From Clostridiales bacterium (GTDB lineage Bacteria; Bacillota_A; Clostridia; Christensenellales; Aristaeellaceae): a DNA stretch of 7,563 nt. The DNA is taken from contig JAAYZL010000368.1 of NCBI GenBank assembly GCA_012514855.1, forward strand, positions 1-7,563, written 5' to 3'. A program made the translations under genes and the position numbers. Shown here piece after piece: positions 1 to 5,342 of the stretch. A model generated the notes under the pieces. It ran no database searches, was not told the origin of the DNA, and was given only the letters and a program-made list of their open reading frames with translations. Within the stretch, counting starts at the first letter, position 1. The number at the start of each line of letters is the position of its first letter.

Positions 1-1046
1 CCGTCGTACTTCCACTGCGCCCAGTTGAACAGGTCCTCGTAGCGGCTCTCGCCCATGCCGAGCACGGCCATCTGCGCGCCGGTGGACATGATCTCCCCGA
101 GCACGCGCTCGACCAGGTCGAGGCCCTTCTGCCCGCTCATGCGCGTGACCATCGCGATCAAGGGCGCGTCGGAATCCTCCCGGAGCCCCAACTGCCGCTT
201 CAACTGCTGCTTGTTCGCGGCCTTTTTCTCGAAGCTGTCGGCCGCGTAGTTGGCGAAGATCAGCCGGTCGGTCTCGGGGTTGTACTCGTCGACGTCGATG
301 CCGTTGAGGATCCCCGAGAGCTCCCCCGCCCGCCCGCGCAGCAGCCCGTCGAGCCGCTCGCCGTAGTAGGCGGTCTGGATCTCCTCGGCGTAGGTCGGGC
401 TCACGGTCGTCACGCGGTCGGAGAACACGATGCCGCCCTTGATGAACGAGCACATGCCGAAGAACTCGAGGCTGTCCTTCGTGTAGGCGAGCGCCCCGAG
501 CGACAGCATCTCCTCGATGTCCTCGATCTGGAAGAGCCCCTGATACTGCAGGTTGTGGATCGTGAACACCGTCCGGATGTTCTTGTACTTCTCGAGCTTC
601 CTGTACTGGATGTCCATCAGCGCCGGGATGAGGCCCGTCTGCCAGTCGTGGCAGTGGATGACGTCCGGCACGAAGTCGATCAGCGGCAGGCACTCCAAGA
701 CCGCGCGGCAGAAGAACGCGAAGCGCTCGCCCTCGTCGGCTCCGTAGCCGTAGATGTAGTTCCGGCCGAAGTACTGCTCGTTGTCGACGAAGTAATAGGA
801 GATGCCGTCGACGACGAGCCGCTCGATGCCGACGTACTGCCGCCGCCAGCCGAGGTTCACGTAGAAAAACAGCACATGCTCCATCTTCTCGCGCCAGCGC
901 ATGTCGATGGCGGAGTACATCGGAAGGATCACGCGCACGTCCGCCCCCTCGTCGAGAATCCGCCGCGGCAGCGCGCCCACGACGTCGGCGAGCCCGCCGG
1001 TCTTGACAAACGGCGCGCATTCGCTTGCGGCAAACAGGATTTTCAT
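1..1046 (-). CDS. glgA: Glycogen synthase (ADP-glucose type), partial, C-terminus beyond the left edge
   Basis: Transfers glucose from ADP-glucose to the non-reducing end of growing alpha-1,4-glucan in the cytoplasm (GT5 family). The first 348 residues are visible; the family is usually about 480 residues, so roughly the last quarter, including the C-terminal catalytic glutamate, lies outside. Seen: start MKILFAASECAPFVKTGGLA with the substrate-binding KTGGL at residues 15-19, HCHDWQTGL at 131-139, FTIHNLQYQG at 161-170, VSPTYAEEI at 215-223, GILNGID at 245-251, and TRMSGQKGLDLV at 301-312, which opens the second Rossmann domain and carries the arginine and lysine that contact the nucleotide phosphates. 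The ATG at 1046 is supported by a strong AGGAGG at 1053-1058 with a 6-base spacer. It follows glgD by 54 bases with no terminator between, so it is probably the third gene of a glgC-glgD-glgA operon. No frameshift or lost motif is seen. Confidence 0.97.
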   Translation of the reverse strand, partial: MKILFAASECAPFVKTGGLADVVGALPRRILDEGADVRVILPMYSAIDMRWREKMEHVLFFYVNLGWRRQYVGIERLVVDGISYYFVDNEQYFGRNYIYGYGADEGERFAFFCRAVLECLPLIDFVPDVIHCHDWQTGLIPALMDIQYRKLEKYKNIRTVFTIHNLQYQGLFQIEDIEEMLSLGALAYTKDSLEFFGMCSFIKGGIVFSDRVTTVSPTYAEEIQTAYYGERLDGLLRGRAGELSGILNGIDVDEYNPETDRLIFANYAADSFEKKAANKQQLKRQLGLREDSDAPLIAMVTRMSGQKGLDLVERVLGEIMSTGAQMAVLGMGESRYEDLFNWAQWKYD

Positions 1047-1100
1047 AAAATCCCTCCTCACTTGGTTTGTCGGATTCGCAGGCAGATTCCCTAAACCCAA

Positions 1101-2237
1101 CTAAAGCGTCACGTTCTTGCCGATGACGATCGGATACTGCGTCTGGCCGATCAGCCGGCCGTGGCTGCGGACGGTGACGGCCTTGTCCAGAATCACGTTC
1201 TCCAGCTCGACGAACTCCTCGATGTTGCTGTCCTGCATGATGATCGAGTTCTTGACCGACGAGCCGCGCCCGATGCGCACGCCGCGGAACAGCACGCAGT
1301 TTTCGACGCTGCCCTCGATCACGCATCCGTCGGCGACGAGCGAGTTCTTGACGGAGTTTCCGCTCCGGTAGATCGCCGGGACCTCGTCGCGAATCTTCGT
1401 GTAGACCGGCATCGTCTTGAACAGCTCGCGCCGGATGCCCAAATCCAAGAGGTCCATGTTGCAGCGGAAGTAGCCGCGGATCGTCTCGACGGGCCGGCAA
1501 TAGCCGTCGAACTCGTAGCCGTAGACCTTCAAGGAGCAGCACTTGATCGACGGCTGCAAGAGGTCGCGGTCGAGGTCGTGCGCGCCATGCGCGGTCGCGC
1601 CGTCGACGAGGTGGATGAGCAGCGTCCGCTTGACCAAGAGCACGTTCATCGAGATGTTGTTGTAGCTGGCGGCGTTCGGGTTGACCTCCATGTCGACGAT
1701 CCGCCCGTCCTCGCCGACCTGCAAAAACGCGTGCGCGTGCTTCTGCGCGGAGCCGAGCTCCATGTTCGCCGCGCGCACCTTTGTGTAGAGGATCGTGATG
1801 TCCGCGCCGGTCTTTTCGTGCTGGCGGATCATCGGCTCGAACGACATGTTGAACACCATGTTGCTGCCGGTGACGATCGCCAATTCCTGCCGGGAGCGGC
1901 GCAGGTAGTCGAAATTCGCGCGCAGGCCGTCGAGCATGCCCGCGTACTCGCCGCCGTTCTCCTGCGTCAGAAACGGGGGCAAAATGAACAGGCCGTTGTT
2001 GCGCGTGTGCAGGTCCCATTCCTTGCCGGAACCGAGGTGGTCCATCAGCGAGTGGTAGTTCCGCTGCATGATGACGCCGACGTTGCGCGCGCCGGAGTTC
2101 ACGAGGTTCGAGAGCACAAAGTCGACGATCCGGTAGCGCCCGGCGACCGGGAGCGCCGCGACCGCGCGGGCGCTGGTCAGTTCGCGAAGGGACAGGTCGT
2201 CCTTTGTGGTGAAGATGATCCCCATGATGTCCTTCAT
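1101..2237 (-). CDS. glgD: GlgD, non-catalytic partner subunit of glucose-1-phosphate adenylyltransferase
   Basis: A GlgC paralogue of 378 residues. In Firmicutes GlgD has little or no activity alone and, from published work on the family, forms a hetero-oligomer with GlgC that is more active and differently regulated. The N-terminal nucleotidyltransferase fold (about 1-260) and C-terminal left-handed beta-helix (about 290-378) are kept: [17 protein letters not shown] at 34-50 matches GlgC. The catalytic residues are gone: the glycine-rich AGGxGxRL loop is replaced by [12 protein letters not shown] at 6-17, the SGD of GlgC is GSN at 124-126, the FEEKP lysine motif is replaced by MEVNP at 183-187, and WKDVGT is CRPVET at 247-252. 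The start MKDIMGII matches the family. Its ATG lies in a 4-base ATGA overlap with the glgC stop, and AAGGAGG at 2249-2255 sits 11 bases upstream, so translational coupling to glgC is likely. Confidence 0.95.
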   Translation of the reverse strand: MKDIMGIIFTTKDDLSLRELTSARAVAALPVAGRYRIVDFVLSNLVNSGARNVGVIMQRNYHSLMDHLGSGKEWDLHTRNNGLFILPPFLTQENGGEYAGMLDGLRANFDYLRRSRQELAIVTGSNMVFNMSFEPMIRQHEKTGADITILYTKVRAANMELGSAQKHAHAFLQVGEDGRIVDMEVNPNAASYNNISMNVLLVKRTLLIHLVDGATAHGAHDLDRDLLQPSIKCCSLKVYGYEFDGYCRPVETIRGYFRCNMDLLDLGIRRELFKTMPVYTKIRDEVPAIYRSGNSVKNSLVADGCVIEGSVENCVLFRGVRIGRGSSVKNSIIMQDSNIEEFVELENVILDKAVTVRSHGRLIGQTQYPIVIGKNVTL

Positions 2238-3445
2238 TTCGCGTCGTGCCTCCTTCTTGCGACCTCCTGCTGGTCCACCTGCTCGCCCGCGAGCACGCGG
2301 CAGCCCTCCGGAAGCGCGGTATCCTGGCCGACCAGCGCGATGTCCCCGTTCGCCTCCCCGACGGCGCAGCGCGCCGCGACGACGCAGTTTTCCGCGACGA
2401 TCGCGCGGCGGACGACCGCGCCCGCCTCGATGCGCGCGTAGGGCATGATGACGCTGTCCTCGACGAGCGCGTCCTTCTCGACCTCGACGCCGTAGAAGAG
2501 CACGCTCTTGCGGACGCTGCCGTTGACCTCGCAGCCCTCGGCGATCAGGCTGTGCTCAATCGTCGCGCGCTGGCCGATGAAGTGCGGCGGAAGCACCGGG
2601 CTCCTCGCGTAGATCGGCCAGCGCGCGTCGTTTAAGTTGAACTCCGGCGGAATCCTGAGCAGGTCCATGTTCGCCTCCCAGAGGCTCTCGATCGTCCCGA
2701 CGTCCTTCCAGTAGCCGTCGAACGCGTAGGCCTTGAGCCGGAGCTTGTCGCGAAGCATCGTCGGGATCACGTTCTTGCCGAAGTCGTTTTTCGAGGCGGC
2801 GTCGCGGGCGTCCTTGTCGAGGTAGCTCCTGAGCACCGGCCACGTGAATATGTAGACGCCCATCGACGCCAGATTGCTCTTGGGGAGCTTCGGCTTCTCC
2901 TCGAATTCGACGATGGTGTTCTGCGAATCCACGTTCATGATGCCGAACGACGGCGCGACCTCCCACGGGACCGGGCGCACGGCGATGGTGATGTCCGCGC
3001 CGGTCTCGATGTGGGAGGCGAGCATCTTGTTGTAGTCCATCTTGTAGATGTGATCCCCCGAGAGCACGAGCACGTAGTCCGGGTCGTACTGTTCGATGAA
3101 GCTGACGTTCTGGTAGATGGCGTTCGCGGTTCCGCGATACCATTCCCCGCTCTTGGCCTTCATATACGGCGGGAGCACAAATACGCCGCCGTTGGTCAGG
3201 TCCAGGTCCCACGGCTGGCCGGAGCCGATATACCGGTTCAGCTCCAGCGGCTGGTACTGCGTCAGGACACCCACGACGTCGATCCCCGAATTCGCGCAGT
3301 TGGACAGCGGGAAGTCGATGATCCGGTACTTGCCGCCGAACGGAACCGCGGGCTTTGCAACCTCCTTCGTCAGAAGCCCGAGGCGGCTCCCCTGCCCGCC
3401 CGCCAGCAGCATCGCGATGCAGCTCTTCTTTCTCATGTCGTTCAT
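2234..3445 (-). CDS. glgC: Glucose-1-phosphate adenylyltransferase (ADP-glucose pyrophosphorylase), catalytic subunit
   Basis: Makes ADP-glucose and pyrophosphate from ATP and glucose-1-phosphate, the committed step of bacterial glycogen synthesis. It has 403 residues, normal for the family. Motifs in order: [13 protein letters not shown] at 14-26 (nucleotide loop), [20 protein letters not shown] at 31-50, GTANAIYQN at 105-113, [10 protein letters not shown] at 129-138 with the catalytic aspartate at 131, FEEKP at 181-185 with the sugar-phosphate lysine at 184, SMGVYIF at 194-200, and [21 protein letters not shown] at 243-263 (metal and substrate site). A left-handed beta-helix fills about 290-385. 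The ATG at 3445 has AGAAGG 5 bases upstream; the ATG at 3436 ([10 protein letters not shown]) is a credible alternative because family members often start there. It is the first gene of the operon, behind a -10 box at 3504-3509, and overlaps glgD by 4 bases. In other bacteria the enzyme is allosterically controlled by glycolytic intermediates. Confidence 0.97.
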   Translation of the reverse strand: MNDMRKKSCIAMLLAGGQGSRLGLLTKEVAKPAVPFGGKYRIIDFPLSNCANSGIDVVGVLTQYQPLELNRYIGSGQPWDLDLTNGGVFVLPPYMKAKSGEWYRGTANAIYQNVSFIEQYDPDYVLVLSGDHIYKMDYNKMLASHIETGADITIAVRPVPWEVAPSFGIMNVDSQNTIVEFEEKPKLPKSNLASMGVYIFTWPVLRSYLDKDARDAASKNDFGKNVIPTMLRDKLRLKAYAFDGYWKDVGTIESLWEANMDLLRIPPEFNLNDARWPIYARSPVLPPHFIGQRATIEHSLIAEGCEVNGSVRKSVLFYGVEVEKDALVEDSVIMPYARIEAGAVVRRAIVAENCVVAARCAVGEANGDIALVGQDTALPEGCRVLAGEQVDQQEVARRRHDAK

Positions 3446-3486
3446 CCCTGCCTTCTATATGGTGAAGAATCCCGGAATAGAAGCAC

Positions 3487-3497
3487 TGTAACTTACA
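3487..3497. promoter_or_regulatory. Small perfect palindrome TGTAA-C-TTACA at the predicted glgC transcription start
   Basis: Arms of 5 bases around a single central base. It begins about 7 bases downstream of the TATAAT box of the glgC promoter, so it would cover about +1 to +11 of the transcript, where a bound repressor could block initiation or escape. The symmetry is seen directly; a regulatory role is inference, and a palindrome this short can occur by chance in this locally AT-rich stretch. Confidence 0.3.
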
Positions 3498-3503
3498 CAT
3501 AAC

Positions 3504-3532
3504 ATTATAGCGCAAATTCCCAACAAAAGCCA
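3504..3532 (-). promoter_or_regulatory. Probable sigma-A promoter of the glgC-glgD-glgA operon
   Basis: A perfect TATAAT occupies 3504-3509 on the minus strand, in an AT-rich stretch between the upstream terminator and glgC. The best-placed -35 hexamer, with a 17-base spacer, is TGGCTT at 3527-3532, a poor match to TTGACA, so the promoter may be weak or activator-dependent. The predicted start near 3496 gives a leader of about 50 bases. The rsmA terminator upstream suggests the glycogen genes have their own promoter. Confidence 0.6.
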
Positions 3533-3580
3533 TACCCAAAGCGAAGAAAATTGCCGTGTTTTTTTGTCGGATGAGCGAGG

Positions 3581-3612
3581 ACAAAAAAGGGAGCGGCCTC
3601 AGCCGCTCCCTC
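3581..3612 (-). terminator. Intrinsic terminator downstream of rsmA
   Basis: On the minus strand a perfect 9-bp stem (GGGAGCGGC with GCCGCTCCC, at 3602-3610 and 3589-3597) closes a TGAG loop at 3598-3601 and is followed directly by six T residues (3583-3588), then GT. This is a textbook Rho-independent terminator, reading only in the minus direction since no T-run follows it on the plus strand. It would end the acetyltransferase-rsmA transcript and insulate the glycogen operon. It is also one of two copies of a 26-base palindromic repeat. Confidence 0.88.
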
Positions 3613-3644
3613 CAGACCATCAACAAAGTCCGCTCCTCCCTTGG

Positions 3645-3683
3645 GGATGGATGAAGGGGTCGAAACCCCTTCATTTTCCATCC
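3645..3683. repeat. Hairpin with 10-bp perfect stem and CGAA tetraloop, extended by 6 bp
   Basis: ATGAAGGGGT at 3651-3660 pairs perfectly with ACCCCTTCAT at 3665-3674 around CGAA (UUCG on the minus strand, an unusually stable tetraloop in RNA). Beyond a 3-base TTT bulge, GGATGG at 3645-3650 pairs with CCATCC at 3678-3683. There is no T-run after the stem on either strand, so it is not a simple terminator. Confidence 0.75.
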
Positions 3684-3686
3684 GCA

Positions 3687-3732
3687 GGCGACGGCATGTA
3701 CGTCGCCGAGGAGCGCGGCTCGTCCGCGCTTC
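3687..3732. repeat. Two adjacent GC-rich hairpins
   Basis: GGCGACG at 3687-3693 pairs with CGTCGCC at 3701-3707 around a 7-base loop. AGCGCGG at 3712-3718 pairs with CCGCGCT at 3724-3730 around CTCGT, and the stem grows by one G-T wobble and one G-C pair to 3710-3732. Only two bases separate the hairpins. Confidence 0.6.
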
Positions 3733-3736
3733 CCTG

Positions 3737-3778
3737 CAGGATTTCCGGCCGTGGCGCGAAGCGCCACAGGAAATCCTG
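3737..3778. repeat. Long two-part hairpin (10 bp plus 7 bp)
   Basis: The outer stem pairs CAGGATTTCC at 3737-3746 with GGAAATCCTG at 3769-3778. The inner stem pairs GTGGCGC at 3751-3757 with GCGCCAC at 3761-3767 around a GAA loop. An asymmetric internal loop (GGCC against A) separates them. Seventeen perfect base pairs in 42 bases cannot readily be chance; it is the strongest structure of the cluster. Confidence 0.78.
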
Positions 3779-3782
3779 AATT

Positions 3783-3810
3783 CCGGGAAATGCAAGATTG
3801 CATTTCTCGG
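3783..3810. repeat. Hairpin with 13-bp stem including one G-T wobble
   Basis: GAAATGCAA at 3787-3795 pairs perfectly with TTGCATTTC at 3798-3806, leaving GA between; the real loop would be 4-6 bases. The stem continues through one G-T wobble and CCG (3783-3785) with CGG (3808-3810). It is AT-rich in the middle, unlike its neighbours, which suggests the units of this mosaic have separate origins. Confidence 0.7.
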
Positions 3811-3813
3811 ATA

Positions 3814-3836
3814 GCGTGGCGACTTTGTCGACACGC
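3814..3836. repeat. Hairpin with 9 paired bases and one mismatch
   Basis: GCGTG at 3814-3818 pairs with CACGC at 3832-3836, and CGAC at 3820-3823 with GTCG at 3827-3830, with a single G/A mismatch between and a TTT loop. It touches the outer pairs of the next palindrome at 3836. Confidence 0.6.
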
Positions 3837-3838
3837 CG

Positions 3839-3864
3839 AAGGGAGCGGCCTCAGCCGCTCCCTC
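3839..3864. repeat. Second copy of the 26-base palindromic repeat, carrying the rsmA stop codon
   Basis: It is identical to 3587-3612. The arms GGGAGCGGC (3841-3849) and GCCGCTCCC (3854-3862) close a CTCA loop, and CCGA (3836-3839) with TCGG (3863-3866) lengthens the stem past one bulged A. On the minus strand the right arm encodes the final Gly-Ser-Gly of RsmA and the loop contains its TGA (3851-3853). It lacks the T-run that makes the other copy a terminator. Confidence 0.85.
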
Positions 3865-4696
3865 GGATCGCGTCCGCAACCTCCGCGAGCTTTTGAATCG
3901 TCAGCGCCTCGCCGCGCACGCGCTCGTCCTCGCCGACCGAGCGGACGATTTCCTTCGCGGCTTCGGAAGTGAGGTCAAACGCGGCCTTCAGGTTGTTGGC
4001 GAGCGTCTTTCGGCGCATCGCGAACGCCGCGGCCAAGACCTTCAGAAAGAGCGCCTCGTCCGCCGGCTTCACGGGCTTCTCCCGGTAGACGTCGAGGTGA
4101 AGAAACGCGCTCGCGACGTGCGGCCGGGGCTCGAACGCCTCCGGCGGAATCTCCGCGAGCACGGCCGCGTCCGCGAAATACGAAACCGTCGCCGCGAGAA
4201 GGCACCAGTTTTTCTCGCCGGGCTGGGACAGCATCCGCTCCGCGGCCTCCTTCTGCACCATCACCGACAGGCTCCGAACCGGCAGCCCGGAGTTAAGCAC
4301 CTTCAGGATCGCGTCCGCGGTGATGTAGTACGGCAGGTTCGCGACGACGCGGAACGGCCCGTCGACGAATTCCGACAGGTCGGCTTTCATCGCGTCCTTG
4401 TAGACGACCTCGGCGTTTTCGACGCCGGCGAGCATCTCGCTGAGCACCGGCTCGAGCGCGCGGTCGATCTCGACGGCCGTCACGCGCTTGACGCGCCCGG
4501 CGAGCAATCTGGTCATGACGCCCGGCCCCGGCCCGATCTCGAGCACAGCGTCGTCCGGCCCGACGCCGGAGAGGTCGATCAGGCGGGAAAGCACTTGGTC
4601 GTCGAGCAAAAAGTTCTGCCCGAGCGAGTGCTGCGCCCGGAAGCCCGCGCGGGCGAGCAGCGTGTGGGCGCGCAGTCCCCAGGAAATGTCAGCCAT
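3851..4696 (-). CDS. rsmA: 16S rRNA (adenine(1518)-N(6)/adenine(1519)-N(6))-dimethyltransferase RsmA (KsgA)
   Basis: Uses S-adenosylmethionine to dimethylate two adjacent adenines in the helix 45 loop near the 3' end of 16S rRNA, a late checkpoint of small-subunit assembly; loss of this activity gives kasugamycin resistance. It has 281 residues, normal for Firmicutes. Motifs: SLGQNFLLD at 24-32, SAM motif I LEIGPGPGVMT at 52-62, acidic VEID at 74-77, KDAMK at 100-104, catalytic NLPYYI at 120-125, FEPRPHVASAFLHL at 188-201, and AFAMRRKTLANNL at 224-236 in the RNA-binding C-terminal domain. The ATG overlaps the end of the upstream acetyltransferase gene by 8 bases, indicating co-transcription and probably coupling. 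The last residues (GSG) and stop are built from the palindromic repeat at 3839-3864, so the natural C-terminus may have been slightly altered when that repeat arrived. Transcription should end at 3581-3612. Confidence 0.97.
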   Translation of the reverse strand: MADISWGLRAHTLLARAGFRAQHSLGQNFLLDDQVLSRLIDLSGVGPDDAVLEIGPGPGVMTRLLAGRVKRVTAVEIDRALEPVLSEMLAGVENAEVVYKDAMKADLSEFVDGPFRVVANLPYYITADAILKVLNSGLPVRSLSVMVQKEAAERMLSQPGEKNWCLLAATVSYFADAAVLAEIPPEAFEPRPHVASAFLHLDVYREKPVKPADEALFLKVLAAAFAMRRKTLANNLKAAFDLTSEAAKEIVRSVGEDERVRGEALTIQKLAEVADAIRGSG

Positions 4697-5255
4697 GCCT
4701 TGTCTTCCACTCCTCGCGCAATATGGCGTAGCAGGCGGTGTCGGAGAGCGCGCCGTCCTTCGCGAGCCTCGACTGGCGCAGAACGCCCTCGAGCGCCATG
4801 CCCGCCTTTCGCATCACGCGGCCGGAGTTCGGGTTGCGGCCGTCGTGGACCGCGGCGATGCGGTTGAACGCGACCTCCTCGAACAGGAACCGCTCGACCG
4901 CGATAAGCGCCTCGGCCATGATGCCCCTCCCCCACCATTTCCGGCCCATGCAGTAGCCGACGAAGCAGGCGAGGTCCTCCGACTCGAGCTTGACGACGCC
5001 GATCGTGCCGATCAGGACGCCTTCGAGCTCGATCCCCCAGTGGTAGCTGTCGGGCCGTTCATAGCTTGCGGCGACCCCGGCCAGATATGCGCGCGTCTCG
5101 GCGACGTCCCGGTGCGGTTCCCAGGTCAGGAATTTCGTGACCTCCGGGTCGGCCGCCCAGTTTTCGTACATCTGCTCCGCGTCGTCCTCCCGCAGGCGGC
5201 GCAAGAGCAGCCTTCCGGTTCGAAGCTCCGCCGTTCCCGCGTGGTTCAGCGCCAT
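4689..5255 (-). CDS. GNAT N-acetyltransferase, RimJ/RimL-like
   Basis: Predicted to move an acetyl group from acetyl-CoA to an amine; in this subfamily the known substrates include N-termini of ribosomal proteins, but many members modify other proteins or small molecules, so the substrate is not known. It has 188 residues, one GNAT domain. TGRLLLRRL at 13-21 is the usual opening strand. RKWWGRGIMAEAL at 105-117 is the acetyl-CoA pyrophosphate loop, a variant of Q/RxxGxG/A. NPNSGRVMRKAGM at 141-153 is the C-terminal motif with the conserved NxxSxRVxxKxG pattern. The ATG at 5255 is chosen because AGAGATGATC at 5258-5267 matches 8 of 10 bases of the extended Shine-Dalgarno GGAGGTGATC at good spacing; the in-frame GTG at 5273 has no such site. 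The stop overlaps the rsmA start by 8 bases. The pairing with an rRNA methylase is suggestive of a ribosome-related target, no more. Confidence 0.88.
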   Translation of the reverse strand: MALNHAGTAELRTGRLLLRRLREDDAEQMYENWAADPEVTKFLTWEPHRDVAETRAYLAGVAASYERPDSYHWGIELEGVLIGTIGVVKLESEDLACFVGYCMGRKWWGRGIMAEALIAVERFLFEEVAFNRIAAVHDGRNPNSGRVMRKAGMALEGVLRQSRLAKDGALSDTACYAILREEWKTRHG

Positions 5256-5280
5256 CGGATCATCTCTTTTCACTTGCCGC

Positions 5281-5309
5281 TTGACGGCGATGGGTTTTTT
5301 TGCTATGCT
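5281..5309 (+). promoter_or_regulatory. Sigma-A promoter with extended -10 for the PP-loop gene
   Basis: TTGACG at 5281-5286 (five of six bases match the -35 consensus) is followed after 17 bases by TATGCT at 5304-5309, preceded by TGC to give the extended -10 TGnTATnnT. The predicted start is near 5316, giving a leader of about 27 bases. It lies in the 87-base gap between divergent genes, so RNA polymerase here sits just upstream of the acetyltransferase start and may influence it. Confidence 0.75.
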
Positions 5310-5342
5310 ACTGCCAATTCACTCAAAGGAAGCGATATTTGT

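Larger units (their letters stand above)
3587..3864. repeat. Mosaic of eight tandem hairpins bounded by a 26-base palindromic direct repeat
   Basis: This 278-base stretch fills most of the gene-free gap between rsmA and glgC and encodes no credible protein. Its ends are two identical 26-base copies (3587-3612 and 3839-3864) whose core pairs GGGAGCGGC with GCCGCTCCC around CTCA. Between them lie hairpins at 3645-3683, 3687-3707, 3710-3732, 3737-3778, 3783-3810 and 3814-3836, nearly back to back from 3645 on. Because the end repeats are palindromic, the unit has ends that are both direct and inverted repeats, as a small non-autonomous element or a composite of REP-like units would. Alternatively it is simply a highly structured 3' untranslated region or small RNA of rsmA. 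No target-site duplication is evident. The structures are seen; mobility and function are inference. Confidence 0.7.

Noticed and set aside
1161..2441. A 426-residue plus-strand open frame lying antisense to glgD
   Set aside because: It is the reverse-strand shadow of glgD codons in GC-rich DNA, with a Val/Asp/Arg/Leu-rich, repetitive composition and no family motif.
3446..3503. A riboswitch or attenuator in the glgC leader
   Set aside because: The predicted leader is only about 50 bases and shows just the short TGTAA palindrome, with no terminator-like hairpin before glgC.
2556..3803. A 415-residue minus-strand open frame overlapping glgC in another frame and running through the hairpin region
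   Set aside because: Most of it is glgC read out of frame, Arg/Pro/Gly-rich, and the rest translates palindromes. glgC itself has all the conserved motifs.
3587..3864. CRISPR array or tRNA cluster as an explanation of the repeats and hairpins
   Set aside because: There are only two copies of one repeat separated by 226 bases, with no regular spacers, and no stem set fits a tRNA cloverleaf or a CCA end.
3505..3879. A 124-residue minus-strand frame across the rsmA-glgC gap, containing EGAAEAAPF twice
   Set aside because: The repeated peptide is only the translation of the two copies of the palindromic repeat. The frame starts inside rsmA and crosses the terminator and glgC promoter.
3893..4867. 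A 324-residue plus-strand open frame antisense to rsmA and the acetyltransferase gene
   Set aside because: Shadow of rsmA codons; the composition is Arg/Val/Asp-rich and no motif or ribosome-binding site supports it.
5256..5273. A GTG start at 5273 for the acetyltransferase, adding six residues
   Set aside because: No Shine-Dalgarno precedes it, while the ATG at 5255 has an extended match to the 16S 3' end at proper spacing. It cannot be excluded entirely.
4488..5342. An upstream in-frame extension of the PP-loop gene back to 4488
   Set aside because: It would cross rsmA, the acetyltransferase gene and the promoter at 5281-5309. The ATG at 5343 has its own Shine-Dalgarno and begins the sensible protein.
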